61,345 nucleotides of DNA from JBFLYH01 sp964630235 (GCA_964630235.1 CAZVUO010000006.1:1-61345), one strand, 5' to 3'; counted from the first letter of the stretch, positions 37,083-52,000 are shown. Numbers and translations are program-made. The notes: generated from the sequence alone by a model not told the origin.

Positions 37083-40000
37083 ATGCATATGTCAAAAAAT
37101 AAAGCCGCCCTTCAATGGCGAAAAATATTTTCTAAATCTTCACAACGACGGCTGCGTTCTGCTGTCAGTTTTTTTACCATCCTTTTTTTCGCACTCAACA
37201 ACATTAATATCCTGCCGCTCTTTGCTTACTACGACGAGGGTGGTGGAGCCGGATATAATTACACTCCGCAGCAAAATTTGCAACCCGTGGTCGTACCCCA
37301 TATCGAGGTGCCAGAGGTTCAGATCACAGTCCCTACCATTGACGTCTCGACCATTGGCATGGATTCATACGATTTCTATTATTTCCAATTAAACACCGCC
37401 AATTTATGCATGGTCGGAGATTTTGCGCAGCGTGTGTTTGCGGATGTCGAAACGCCGGAGCTGGAGTTTCAGGCCGGGGCTTTCACTGCCGAGGAATCGC
37501 TTGCGGCCATTCAAACTCAGGGTGCCCAGCCCGATGCCGCGGAGATCAAGATTGCTTCCGTGGCCGGGATCCATGAACTGCCATTACCGGATATCGAACT
37601 GGGCGACATGGATCTGGACCAGTTGCGCGCTCCTGAGCTGGATGTCTCCGCGGCCGCGGAAACGCAGCGTCTGAACGACCAGTTTGGCAGCGTGCAAGGC
37701 TTGATCAACGCGTATCTCAACGGCACAGGTCCGAATCCCTTCGAGGATGCGGATGTCATTGATGCCCTCGCGGACAACCTCAACCCTGCGGAATTGGCTG
37801 CAACCCTGTCCAAGGCCGGTACGGATCCCACCCTGGCCGCCGGCATTTTGGTGAACCTGCCGCCCGAGACCGCGGTGTCGGTAGCCAACCTGATGACTGC
37901 GCAGGCGCTAGGCCAGGTCTGCGCGGTCATGGAACCGCCGGTCGCGGCCCAGCTGCTTTCTGCTGTTCAGCCGGAGGTGGCGCTGCAGGCAGTCCAGAAC
38001 ATGGACGCGAGCAAGGCCGCGGACGTGTTTGCGGCGCTGGCCAGCTTGAACGGTGGGCCGGCATCGCCAGGCCCGCTAACGACCTCGGAGGCCGGCAACC
38101 TGGCAGCCCAAATGCTCAGCCAGCTTCCGCAGGCAAATCAGACCGCTGTTTTAGCCTCCCTCACCCCCGTGGAAATCGTGGCCGTCCTCAATCAGGCGAC
38201 GCCTGAACAGACGCAGACCATTTTGGGCAACCTGCCGCAAGCGGCAGTTGTGCAGATCATTCCCCAGATGGCGCCGGAGATGGCGTCGGCTTATCTGAAT
38301 ACGCTCCAGCCGGAAGCCGCCGCGAGCATGCTTTCCCAGTTGCCGCCTGAAAACTCGGCGCCGATCTTCAACCAGATGACGCCGGAACAAATTACGGCGG
38401 TTTTGAACGCCGCGGCCCCCGAAATGCTCCCGGCGCTGTTGGGCGGAATGGAACCCCAGACGGTCAACGTTTTCCTGGCCTCCCTGAGCGCGGAGACGGC
38501 GGCCCTGGCCGTGGGCGGGATGGACCCCTCGGGTGCGCTGCCGATCGTCGGCGCCATGTATCCGGACCGTGCGGCAGAGGTCATGCAGGCCTTGCCACCG
38601 GAGGTGTGCGCCCAGATGGTTGCCGCGGACGCGGGCAATGCCTTCGCGAACGTGCTGCCTGCTTTGGGCGCCATGACGGCCGTCGAGGTCAAGGAATTCT
38701 TGGCCACCCTGTCACCGGACATCCGGGCGGAGGTGCTGCAGCACATGCCTGTTTACCAGGCAGCCGCCGTGATCAGGCAATTTGAGCCGGAACAGGCCGC
38801 GCAGATCGTAGCCGCCATGCCGGATCAGCAGCAGGCGCAGGCGGTGAGCGCGGAGATGCAGGTGCAATCAGGCGCTCCGTCCGCGGCGGACGAACCCACG
38901 CCGGGCGCGGATCCCGCGGAAAACGTCAAGCCCTGGGAAGGGGCGCCGGCGGTAGGGTATGACGCGCAGACCAATACGTACACGGAAAGCGTTGTCAACG
39001 GCGACGGTACGGTGACCTACACCGTTTACAACGGCAGCGACGATACGGGAGCCGCCCTGCACGTGGCGGTTTATAGCGCGGCGGGCGATCCTCTGGAAGG
39101 GTGGGACTTTACGGCCGCGGGCTATGGCAGCGCGGGCCAGCATTGGGTGCGGATGACGGAATTTGTAGATGAGAACGGCGTCAAGACCCAGGCTTCGGGG
39201 CAGGAAGCCATTATCTATTTCTACAGCGCCAACGGCCAGATCACCGCCTGGGAGAGCTATAACTCGAACGGCGATCTGGCGGCCGCTTGCGATTATCAAG
39301 CCCAGGTCGGGAATGGCAATCTGGGTGTCCTGACCCGCTACCGGATGACGGACAGCGGCATGATGGTCGAGCAATCGGATGTTCATGCCATGCAACAGTC
39401 CATGGCCAACGGTCAGGATTATGAAAGCGCGGTGCAGGAAGCGGTCTACGGCTGGGTGCGTTACGCCGCCGCGGGCGACAGCATGGCGGCCGTGGAGGGG
39501 TTCAACCAGTATGAGGATCCGGGCAATGGAAGCCAGGGCGTCTATTGGCAGCGCGACGGCGCGGTGGTCAATTATTACGCCAGCTCCGCGCCCACTACGG
39601 AGGGTCAGCTGTACCAGAGCGTGACCTATTCGGGCACGGGCGCGGACGCGCAGGTCATCAGCGGGTACAACCTTTTCCAGGAAACCGGCAACGGCCAGGT
39701 TGGCATGGTATGGCAGCGTGTGGACAATGCCGACGGCACGTACGCCCTGAACTACCATCACCGCAACAGCGACGGCACGGCCGGCGACGTTTTCCATTCC
39801 GTGGTCTATGACGCCCAGGACCGCGAGATTTCGGGCTGGGACCTCTACACCGAAGCTGTTCCGGGCACGCCGGGGATCCGCTGGACTTTCACCTACGCCG
39901 AGGACGGCAGCTACACGCAGGAGTATTATCATTTGACCGCCGACAAAGGCCAGGGGCAGCATTTCGCGACCGTGGGGTACGACCGCCTCGGACAAGAGAT

Positions 40001-43000
40001 CAGCAACTGGAATATCTACGCCCCGCCGGCGGTCCAGGAGAATCCGGCGGCCACGCCAGTGGATGAATTGCCGCTCTGGTATCAGAGCGCTTACTTCGGG
40101 TATTCGGCCAGCGGTTCAACGTCCCCGGAGAGCATGGAATCCAGTGCGGCTGATCCCCTGCTGAGCGCGTATGCCGCGGCGCAGGCTGATCTCAATTACA
40201 GCCAGGCAAGCGTGTTGGACCTCTATGGGGCTGGCGGAGCGGGACCGGTTGAAGACGCTCCCTGGTTTGCCTCGCCTGCCGCCTATACACCGGCACTTTC
40301 ACGCACGCAGGCCGAACTTGCGCTGGGGTTACTGGATCCCGCATACATGCCTGCGGGGTTGGGTGGATCGCTCTACTCCAGCGCGCTCGATGAAACGCCT
40401 GGCGCCGTGAGGACCCGGACCGTGCCGGTCTTAAACGCCGCCAACGAGGTGAGCGGAGAGGAACGGATCCTGGACATTACCATCCAGGGGGTTACCACGT
40501 CCCTGTATGAGAACGGTTCGATCAAGATCACCCTGCCCAACAGCGACTATGATCTCGGCTTCGGGCCGGACGGGCAAATGTCGGTGCTGGGAACGGATGG
40601 TGTGCCGTTGACGGCCGGGGAGATCCGCGCGCTGCCGTCCTCGGCTTTGGTGCCGCCGCTGCGGTCATTCGCCGAAAGCGCGGCGTCGGCTGGCCATGAC
40701 GAGATCGCGGCCGCGGTTTACAGCGGATTGGCCCAGTATTCCCTGGCCGCCGGAAATATGGGCGCTCTGGGATCGGAAAACCTCTTTGCCGGCACGCTGG
40801 TGATGCCAGGCGCGGCCGAGTATTCCGCCCTGGCCCTGGAGCATGCCGAAGCGTCGCGCGATATGCAAGCCTACGCGCAAGCCAGCATGACCCGGGCGGA
40901 AGTGTTCGCGGCCGCTGGAAATCTGACCATGGCGGTGAACCTGCTGGATACCACCATGGCCTTGTTGGCCGCGGACACCAGCCTCGTTCCCGCCTTACGC
41001 GCGGAATTGGGACTCCGGGCTTTGGAGAATTACAACCTGATCTGCAGCCTGCCCAACGCGCCGCCTTCCATTTCCCAAGTAAGCCTCTTGGGAGAGGCGC
41101 AAGCGGTCCAACTGGTGGTCCGAGGGATTGATGCGCTTGCGGCGCAAGGTGAGCCCGTGGCGGCGCTTGCGCTCGCGGTGCGCCTGAACCCCCTGCTTGA
41201 AACCCCGCAGGATATCACGCCTCTGGCTGTTCTCATACTTTCGGGAGTCGATCGGACCGCCATGCAGCAGGCGTTTGAAAGCGGCGCCCAGTATTATCTC
41301 GATCCCCACAGCGGTGCGGTCATCACTCCGGCCGAGAGCGGCGGGTATACCCTGCAGATCGCCGCCGGGAACAATGTGATCTATCTCGCTTGCGAGGCCG
41401 GTCGGGACGGTTTGCAGGCCACGGGCGTCTCGGTGGTTCAGGCGGGGACCCGGAACATCGTGCAGGATTACACCGCGCAGGACGGCGATCTATCCCTGAA
41501 CGCCGTGCGCGTGGCCGTGCTGACGTCCCTGCCGGCCGGCGAGAACGGTGTCTTAACCCCCATGACCGTTCAGGTCATGATCACGCCGGGTGACGAAAAT
41601 CCCACGGCCCTGTACAGCCACGAAGGCGTGCTCTATCAGCTGGCCATTGATCCCGGCAGTATGCGGGCCGAGGCCACCATGCTGATTGATCCCAGCCGGA
41701 CCCTGCCCGGCTATGCGGCCCAAGGCGATCCCGCGAGTTTCTATTTCAACGCGGACGGCGTGCCGGTCACCATGGACGGCCGCGCCGGCGTGGTGAGAGA
41801 GATCTCCGGTTATAACGCTGCGATCCTGAACAATATCCCCCCGGAGATGGCCTCGGAATACGCCTTGACCGGCCTGCCGATTTATGTGACAGCGGATGGC
41901 ACAGTTTTCTACGGCACTCCGGATGATATTCGGGCGGGCAACTACTTTGTTGTCGGAAACAATACACTGTCCGTTCAGGACGGCACGGGCGAAACGCGGC
42001 AGGTGTCCTATATCGCGCATTATGCAGGCAACGAATTGACCAGCATGCTCCTGGACGACGCGGCGGGCGGAGGCGTGGAAAAGGTCTTCGATTTTATCAC
42101 GACCGCTGAACGCAATGACCCGTCTTTCCGGGCGCTGAACCTGAGCGGTCAGTCCGTGGACTATGCCTTTACGGTCACCCAATCCGGACCGGGAGGCGAA
42201 CGCACGGCGACTTCCTTCTACACCGACAACGGCCAGCTGCTGGCGACCGAGGTCACCCTGCAGAACATGGGCGGGCTGGTCCTGCAGTACGACGCGGCGG
42301 GGAATCTCACGGAAACCTGCCTCCAGGCGATTCGCGGCGGCGGAAGCGGTTATACGTTCGAAGCCCTGCAGAGCGGCGGGTTCGCCCTCACGGCCGCGGA
42401 CGGGACGCGGGAAGAATACACGTCCACCGGACGCAGGGCCATTCCCAGCGAAGGAACGCCCGGCACGGGCCAGCAGCAGGTGATGGAATTTGACATCCTG
42501 CAGAACATCACGCTGCACGTTGCCCAATATAATTCCCGGGAAGGCCAGACGGTCAGCTACAGTGACATCACCAAGCAGACCGTGGTGCTCCAGACCGGCG
42601 AGGACGGCCAGGTTACCCAGATCAGGACCGAGAGCAGTGTCCTAGGCGAGGTGACCTTCCAAACCACCTCCACGCTGGTTGCGGATCAGCCCGGCGAACC
42701 GGCCTGGCAGGTCATTCGCGGAACCGGCACGCGGGAGGAATTGATCGCGCGGGGCTACGGGGATAACGACCTGTTTGCGCCTCTGGTGAACGGCGCCGCC
42801 GCTTCGACCGTGACCTTCCAAGAGGGCGGGAGCCGGCGCTACGACGTGACCTACCAAGATGAGAACGGCTTTTATACGGTCAATGTGGGCGCGGACGATA
42901 CTGGCGCGGCTGCGTACAGCCTGCTTGGGCATTTGACCGATCAGCCGGACGTCGCCATCGTGGCCGGACGGGCCGCCGCGGACAACGGCTCCTCTCTCCC

Positions 43001-46000
43001 GGGTTTGCGCATCAGTTCGGCGGTCGGCACGTATGAGGACCTGCGGTCAGCCGGCATCGCCGCCACTGAATTGGCGGTGGTGGGGACCGACGGCGCCGCG
43101 CTGGTCAACGGCCGGAACGTGAATTTCCTCGACGACGATGGCCGTTTCACGGTTAATTTCAACACGGACAACACACAAACGACCGCTTTTTCACTCGTTG
43201 GAAACTTGGCGGCGGATGACCGCGTGACCATTATCGCGGGTTTCGCCAACGACGCCGACGGCCGGCGTCTGCCCGGCCTGCAGATGACGACGGCTGTCGG
43301 CCCGGCCGAAGCCCTGCGCGCGGCCAATATCGCGGCTGAGGAGCTGGGCCATCTCGGGCCGGATGGCACGGCGGTTTCCGTGATCACGACGGAGGACGGA
43401 GGCTTACTCACCCAACGGGTGAACTACCTCAACGCGGAAGGCGATGTGACGGTCAGCGTGGGCCGGGACGAAGACGGCGCCGTTGCCTACAGCCTGGTCG
43501 GTACGCTCGCGGACAGAGCGGGGCAGCATCAGGTGACCGTCATTTCCACTAACGCCGAAAACGGCAGTGGTTTGCAGATCACGACAGCCATTGGCACGGC
43601 CGGGAACCTGACCTATCACGGATTTGCCGTGGAAGAGATCAGAGGGTTGGATGGAACCGGGCGGGCGGCCCCCTTGGGGCTTGACGTGGATTTTACCGAC
43701 AGTGCAGGCGCGATCACGGTCAGCTTGACCCGGAACGACAACGGCAGCACTTCCTTTTCCTTGGTCGGAAAACTCGTGAACGATCCCGGGGTCTCGATCA
43801 TCGCGACGGTTGAGGGAGAGGGCGAGCACGCCCAGCTGACCATCAGCACGGCCATCGGCACCCGGCAGGCCCTCGACAACGCCGGCATCGCGGAGGACGA
43901 GGTCGCCATGCTGGATGCTCAAGGCCAGGCTGCCGCGCTGCTCCGGGATGAATCAGGGAATGTGCGTTCCCTGGAAGTGGATTATACGGACGGCGAAGGC
44001 AATATTACGGTCAGCTTTGGGCGGGACAAGGCCACCGGCGCCACGACTTTCTCGCTCATCGGGCGCCTGGCGGATGATCCGGACGTGACCATCATCTCCG
44101 GAAGGGTTTTGGATCATGACGGCGCCTGGCAGGAGGGCTTGCAGGTTACCACGGCCATCGGCGACAGGGCCGCGCTGACGGCGCACGGCATCGCCACCGC
44201 CGAGATTGCCGCCGTGGACGACGACGGCACCGCGCTCTCGCCCATCGTCGGCGAGGACGGCCGCAGTACCTCGAAACGGGTCCAGTACACCGACCGGAAC
44301 GGGAATTTTACCGTCAGTTTTGGGACCGATGAACAGCAGGCCAACGCCACGACTTTCAGCCTGGTCGGCCACCTGGCGTCGGATCCACGGGTGACGATCG
44401 TTTCCGGCCGCACGCTGGATGCGGCCGGGGCGTACCGGGACGGGTTGTATATCAGCACGGCCATTGGTCCGCGGGACGCTCTGCTCTCCGCCGGTTTTGC
44501 CGAAAAATGGCTGGAGCAGATCGGGACGGACGGGATGCTGGATATGGTCGTGGGAGACGGACGTGCGGCACAACCCGTGCTGTTCACCGACGATACCGGC
44601 AATTACACCGTTTCCTTCGGCGCCGAAGACAACGGCCGCACGACCTATAGCGTCATCGGCGCCCTTCTATCCGATCCCCGCGTGACCATTATTGCCGGTG
44701 AAATGAAGGATGCGGCGGGCGCGGTGCTGCCTACCCTGGAAGTTATGACCGCCGTGGGACCGGCGTCGGCCTTGCGGACCGCGGGCATCGCGCTGGAGGA
44801 ACTGGGGGGCATCGAAGCGAATGGATATGGAAATATCACCGCCGTGAGCAAACGCGTGGGCGAGGACGGGACGGTCTATGTCACGCTCTCCCTGGAACGC
44901 GCGGACTTCACGGACGGATCCGGAAACGTGACCGTCAGCTATGGCCGGGATCAAAACGGGCATATGACCACCAGTCTACTGGGTTCCATCTACACCGGCG
45001 CGGGTAAAGTGACGGTTATTTCCAACGTGCGCGATGCCGGGTTGGGCCTTGAAGCCAGCGCGTATATCGGCACCCGCAACGCCCTGCGGGCGATTGACAT
45101 CGGCACGGCTGAACTGGACGCGGCTGCCCGCGGCGAAGGACAGCTGGAAGACGCGAACGGGACCGTGATCTACGGCCGCAACGGCATCTACACCATCGGC
45201 GTGAGCTGGGACGGGACCACCGGCATGACCACGTACAGTCTCTCCGGCGTGCTGGTGACCGAAGAGGGCGTGGTTACGGTCGCCGCGTCCATGGACGGTG
45301 TCAGCAGGACCTTGCAGGCCGTAAGCGCTTCGGGACCGGAAGCGGCCCTGCTGGCCGCGAACATCGCGAACGATGAGATCGCGCAGGCCAAACAAGGGGA
45401 AGCGGACACCCTGGAAGGCGTGATTAAACATGTTCCGCTCGGCACCCGGCTCCTCGATTGGTTGGATCCGGACGAGCATTTCGAATTTGATGTCGGGTAT
45501 TCCCAAAATGGCAACTACCAGGTCAGCATCAGCCGCGACCGGGACGGGAACCAAGTCTACAGCTTGATCGGCCATGCAACGCTTGACGGTCATATTATCA
45601 CCGTGATCGCGGCCATGAACGACGACCACAAGCTGGAAGTGACCACGGCCATCGGTCCCATTGAGGTCCTGCGCGCCAACGGCATCGGCGCCCAAGCGAT
45701 TGATTTGTACCATCAGGATCAAGCCACTTTCATCGCCATGGACATTCAGACCAAGGAAGGCGTGCTGCTGGGGCGGACGGTCACCTATGAGGATCCGGAT
45801 GGCAACGTGACCGTGCAAATGGGGGACAACCCCCAGCTCGTGGGGTACGTCGTGGTGGGTGACCAGAAGATGACGATCATCGCCGGCGTCCAGGCGAGCG
45901 GATGGATGGGGCTGGGGTCCGGGGAGCTGCAGATCGTGGGATTTTCCGGAACGGCCGCGGCCATCCGGGCCACTGGCATTGGCATTACCTTGCTCAATCA

Positions 46001-49000
46001 GGTTATGAATGGGACGATTTCTTCCACGCAAGGCGGCCAGAAGGTCGCCTTCGAAGAGAACGGCGTGTATTCCTTCAGCCAGGACAAAGAAGGCAACCGG
46101 GCGATCCATTTCACGGTCCTGAACCAGCCAGAAGGCATGGACGGCAAATTGCACGGCTATGCCAACAGCGAAGGCACCTCGGCCCTGATGCTGGGAGACC
46201 AGGTCCTGGGGCAGGACGACCTGACCCGGGAAGGAACTTTGTCCTGGGGCATTGACGCGGCCAATGAACGTATCGTGGTTTTCAACACGCACAATACGAC
46301 CCTGCAAAAGTTCGACTATCACGGGACGGACCGGTCGGGGTACTGGCTGGCCGTGTGGAACACCATTTCCGTGCCGTTCACGGTCCTGAAAGATTCCTTC
46401 TCGGACCTGATGTCCACGATCGCCAATTTTAACGCCGCGCCTTCCTGGGGCTCCTTCGGGCAGGTCCTCCTGGGTTGCTTGTCCGTGGTCGGCAACGCGG
46501 TTGTTCTGCCCTTCCACGCCGTGGCCTCCTTCTTCATCGCCGGGTTCCAGGTCATGGCGAATAACTTCTGGCGCCAGGTCCCGGACTGGACGCACCAGGC
46601 GCTGATGTTCTTCACCGGCGGACAGGAGAACTGGTTCACCAATCTCGTTGACCACGCGGTCTCGTTCTACGCCTCGATCAACTACGAGATCAACGCGTTC
46701 ATGGCCAAGAACTTCATTATCCTGGTCCTGGTCACCGCCACGATTCTGCTCAAGAGTCCGCAGGTAGCCGCGATGCTCGGGAAAGCCCTGGTGGCCATGC
46801 TCTCTCAGGTGGTCAGTTACATCGGCAAGACCTTCTTGTACGGCGCTCTGCTGGGGGGGCTCAACCAGGGGCTGCTCAACGGAGTGGCCAGCTGGGTTTA
46901 TAATTTCTATCTCCGCGATTTTATTGACCTGGCCGACGCGATCTCGAACCTCGGGAAAGTTTTGGAGGACGGCATCCAGGCTCCGGACGATTATTTCGCG
47001 ATCGCGGATGCGGTGGGCTTGCTGGCCAGCGCTTCGCTCATGGCTTATTTCCAGTTCAACGAATATAAAGGCTGGGTGGGCGCGGCGGTTGGATTCGTCG
47101 GCAGGGTCGTTGACGCCGCCGGTGTCCGCGCCAACGATTTCGCGCAGGGTTATAAGAACGCACCGCCTTCTGGGAAAGGGACACCGACGGTCCTGGTGCG
47201 CGTATGGGCCGGACTCACGAGCATGGTGAGCGGAACCAGGTTGACCTTTGCCAATGATGGCGCGCGCAATGCCGCCAATTATATCGCCAGCCGCACGGAT
47301 CTTTCCCGCACCCAGCGGGCCCGGACCATGGGGGAATTGGCTGCCAAGGATATCACTCCCCAAAAGATCGACCAGATATTAGGCAAGTTTGGCACGGACC
47401 TGCGATCAATCACGCAACCGGTTACCTTTAAGAGCGGGAGCCTGGGGACGGACATCAGTCTTCCGAAGGAGCTAAACGCCGCTTTCCAAGCCATTGGCCG
47501 GGAGATTGATCTCGGCCGGGCGGAATTGGCGACCGGCAACAGCCGGTCCATGCTCCGCGGCGGAGAACGGTTGACAGGCGCGCTGGACCGTCTGGCTGTT
47601 GCCATGAACAATCTCGGCGACGTGCGCCTGGCCGAAAGCGCGTTCCGCCTGATGGCCGAAACCGGGGTCCGGGCCGTTCAAGGAGGCGAAACGGTCCCGC
47701 GTACCCTGAGCGCCGCCGAAGCGGGGCGGGTTTTGGAGACGATGATCAGGCTGGATGCCGACAACGCGCGCCCGGGTACGGGCGAATCATTCAGCCGGCA
47801 GATCAGTGAAAACCTGGCCAAGGACGGAGGCGCGGCGATCTGCAAGGCCGCTGCCACTGAGTTGGCCAAGGACGGCGCGGTCGTGCGCGATTACCTGTCG
47901 CGCGGGATCCTGTCCGACTCCATGACCCGCGAGGTCGTGGCCGCCGGTCTGGCGGACGGCAGCGCCGCGCGGTTCGCGATGGACCTGGCTTCCGGCAAGC
48001 AGGGACAAATGGCCGTGGATGCAGCCGTGCGGGCCATTGAAAAAGCCGATGACAGCGGGGCGCGGATGTCGGCCCTGACCACTGCGGCCGCCAAGGCCTA
48101 CAACGGCGAAGGGAAGTTGGGCTGGGACGGCGTTTTCCAAGCCCAGCGCAGCCGGCCCATGGAGGCCCTGCTGAACGCGTCCATGGACCTGACGGTCGGC
48201 TCCCTGAAAAACATGAACGACGCGGCCCGGGCGGATGCCTTCAATAACATATTACGCTCTGCTTCGGGCAGCGAGACCACCCGGGCCGCTCTGGCCGAAT
48301 CTCTGGCCAAGGCGGACGCCGAGGTAAGCAAAACGGATTCCCAATACGGCCTGGCCATGCGCAATGCCGTTCGAGACGCAGCGAAGAACGATAATCTCCA
48401 CACGCTGGCCCGGACCGTATCCCAGAATGAAACGGCCAGCAAGCAGTTCGGGGAAGCGGTCAGCAAACTGATGAACGATCAAGTGCTTCCGCAAAGAACG
48501 GTCCAATCGCTCGCCGATTCCATGACCCGGGCCCTGTCAGAGGGCGGCCAACCGCTGATGCGTTTCCTGGAAGGCATGCGCGACGTCAGTCCCTCGAACG
48601 CCCAGAAATTCCAGGATCTGATGCAGCGGGCCATTCCGGACCTGATCCGCGATGCCCCGCTCCAAAAAATCCGCGGTTTGGAAGTTTCCATTAAAGATAT
48701 GATTAAAACCGCGACCGGACAGGAACTGGCCAGATTCCTCATGTCGGGCGTTCAGCGGCTGGATGGCGATGTTCCTGGCGCGCAAAAGGCGCAAGCTCAG
48801 AAAGATACGGCGGCGGCGGCTGATCAGGCGTCGGAAAACACCGCGCGGACCGAGACCAAGGAAGAACCGCGGACCAGGGAAACACAGAGGCTGGCGCCGG
48901 AGTCCTCTTCGCAGTCTGTCCACCGTACCCCCGTCCGGCAGGCGCAGCAGTATTTAGGCGACGCCGCCGCGGCATTGCGTTCCGCGTTGCAAAGCCTGAC

Positions 49001-52000
49001 GCCGGCGCGAATGGGCGAAATGATCCGGACGCAGTTCGCCGGCGGCGTCAGCCAGCTCGCCCAGCTTTTGAATGGATTGTTGAACCCGCGCGCGGAAGGC
49101 ATGAAACCCACGCCGGTCCAGGAAAATTACCGCGCGGTGATGGATCAAGCCAAACCGGGCGCTGAGGCTGAGGGCGCCAGGGCGGATGGAAAAGGCCGGG
49201 GACTGGAACAGGTCAAAGAAGGCTTGACCGGACGTTCGCCTTGGCATGAAGCGGCAGTGGAGAATCTGATGCGTTTCCTGGACCCTGCGGAAGCGCAAAA
49301 GATCGCTGGAGGACAGGACATTACCACGGCCGGCCAGGGCCGAAACGCGGGCAAAACCGCGGAAGCCCAAGCGGAGACGACGCAGCAACCCCGGGGTGCG
49401 CAACCCTCAGGGCAAAGGCTCTTCGACACGCGCGCAGCGGACCGCGCGGATGCCTTCCTTATGCCCTTTAGGGATCCTGTGCGCGCGTTTGAAACCGTCT
49501 TGCAGGTGGCATCCGGCCAGGCTTTTATGCAGGCTTCGATCAGCAGGATATTGAACAATCTTTTCCCGGAAAAGGCCGCGGCGACCGCAGCCAAAGACGG
49601 CCAGCCTCAAGGCGGACGTTTGGCCAGAGGCCTGGCCCAGGTCAGCCGGGGCGTGGCCTCTGCGTTGAGCGGGTCATTTGCCTTCGAAACGGCCGCCCGC
49701 GCGCTGAGCGGCCCTCTGGCCAGGCAGCAGGCGAAAAAACTCGGCGATCCGGACCATGTCAGCCGCTCTCTGGACCAGATGGAGACGCGCCTCAAGAGCG
49801 CCAGCGAAGGAGTAGAACGGGCGGCGAAAAGGTCTGCCCGGCTGGCCGACCAGCGTCTGAGAAGCGTGGAAGCCCGCGCCCAGGGCGAGCGCGCCAATTT
49901 TGGCCGCCGGATGACGGACTGGGTGGACGCGCGCCGCATGCAAAGGGCCCAGAACCGGATGATGTCCAATTTGACCGAGCGGAGCGCTCTGCTGGCCGGC
50001 CAAAGGAGCCTGGCCAACGCCTCGAATCTCGTGCAACGGGCGCAGGAAACATCGGCCCGGGTGCCGGATCTGACGGTGGGTGAAGAATTGGCGCGCGCCA
50101 TGACACGCGAGACCGCCCCCCGTGCAGGAGAACGGTTGATCAAGAGCGAGGAGGCGCTCAGAACAGCCACGGAAAAGTTCCAGGCCGATGCCAACCGGGG
50201 CGATCTGGTGGCCGCGACGCGTTCGGCCGCGGAGGTGCTGCGGGCTGAAGCGGAACGGGCCAGCAGCGCGGAGCAGGTCAGCGGCATTTTGGCGGCTCGC
50301 GGCGGGAATCCGGACATGGTCTCCTTGGCTGCGCAGCAGGTGCGCACGACGGCCGAGAGGACCAAAGCCCTTGAGGTTCAACTGGCGAAAAGCCAACAGG
50401 AATACTCGGACTTTGGGAAACAGGTCGCGGACCTGGATGCGCAAATCGCTCAGGCCAGGGAGCGCGCTGAGGCGATCACCGCCGAGCGGGGAATAGAGGG
50501 CAGGACGGATGCGGATGTCCGGCAGGTGAGGCAGTTGGAAGCCCAGCGGGCTGAGTTTGAACAAAAACGGGATTCTGCCGCGCTGGAGGTTATGCGCGAT
50601 CAGCAGGAGATACGCAGATTGGTCCAGCAGCCGTTCGCTGCGGTTACCCTCTCGCACCAGCATGCGGAACTGGCCCGGGTTCTGCTCGCCCAAGATGGGT
50701 CGGGCAAATTGGTCGCCTCGCTCCTCGAACGCGCGCCTGCGTCCCAGCAAACACAGATCGTGCGAACCGCCCAGGAACTGGGACGTGCTGCCGAGGTACT
50801 GCGGGAACTGCCCCTGGAGAGCCGTCAAGCCCTTGCCAGCCACTTGGATACTGAAACCCTCAGAGCTACGTTGGACAGCCGCCTCGCCGAGGTGGACGCA
50901 CAGGCGCAGAGGTTCACACGAATGGAGGACGCGCTGCGCGCGGTGGAGACGATAGATGCCGAGATCCGGAACATCAGAGAAACGGGCCAGCCAGTGCGTT
51001 CACAAACGCCAAGCGTCCGGCCCGGCAGCGCGGCCGCCCAGCTCAGGGCGCTGGATGCCCAGCGCACGGCGGCGGTGGAACGGGTGGCTGCCCTGACCGA
51101 ACCCGGACCGCGCGCGGCTCCTGCCAGCGCGCCAATAGCCAAGCTCGATCAATCCATTCAAGACCTCACCCAGCGCATTGACACGCTGACCGCCACTGCG
51201 GAAAAAGGCGCCAGCACGGCCTTGCAGCGCATGGCGAACTCCTTGCGGGCGCAGGTGGCCGAACTTCAATTGCAGCGCGCCCAGGTTTTCGCCACCGAGC
51301 TGAGAACCAGCCAGGCCCAATCGCTGGCCATGGCCGGCGATTTAATCTCCGGCAGGCCGGACGCCCTTCAGCTGTTGGCTGAACCGCGTTATGCCCGGGC
51401 GGCAGCGGCCAGCGCTTCCACCACGCTGCGCAATGCCGTGTCCCTGGAGGGACGGACCGTGGTGGATAAGTCCACCCAGGCAGCAGTGGGTCAATTCAGG
51501 GACTTCGCGGCCGCGCAGACGGACAAACCGTTCGCCGAACAACTTCGGGATTTTGAACTCCAGCAGCCTGAAGCAGGACGTTTGCTGGCGCGGGCGGCTT
51601 TGGAGCTTTACCGCCAGAATGGCGGAGACGCGGCCACGGCCCGCGACTTTGAGTCAGTCTTGCGCACGCAGGATCCGCGCGCTGACCTATCCAAGGCTCT
51701 GGCTGAATTCAACGCCAGGCAAACAACGGCAGGCAGACCCGGATTGCCGCCTGAAGCGGCACGTCTGTCGGAAGCCGCTGCCCTGGACCGCCTGATCACG
51801 GCTGAAGCCAAGCAGAACCAGCAACAGATCCTGCGGGCGGAAATCGAGCTCGGCAATATCGAAACCCAGCTGGGCCAGGCCAGGGCCCGCGGCGATGCGA
51901 TTGAAATACGCACCCTGGAAAAAGCTCAAAACCAGCTGCAAAAGCAGCTCACGCGGTTTTTGGCCGCCGACAGCAGCCGGGGCTACGCCCTGGCGCCCAG

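Noticed and set aside
44976..47363. 795-codon open frame on the minus strand inside the giant gene
   Set aside because: It is fully antisense to the giant gene, has no ribosome-binding site, and the peptide is His/Arg/Gly-rich as expected from reading GC-rich coding DNA backwards. The plus-strand frame shows real repeat conservation here.
49607..50843. Minus-strand frames opposite the coiled-coil region
   Set aside because: The Leu/Ala/Arg-rich peptides are the mirror of Ala/Glu/Gln-rich coding DNA on the plus strand. No start signal.
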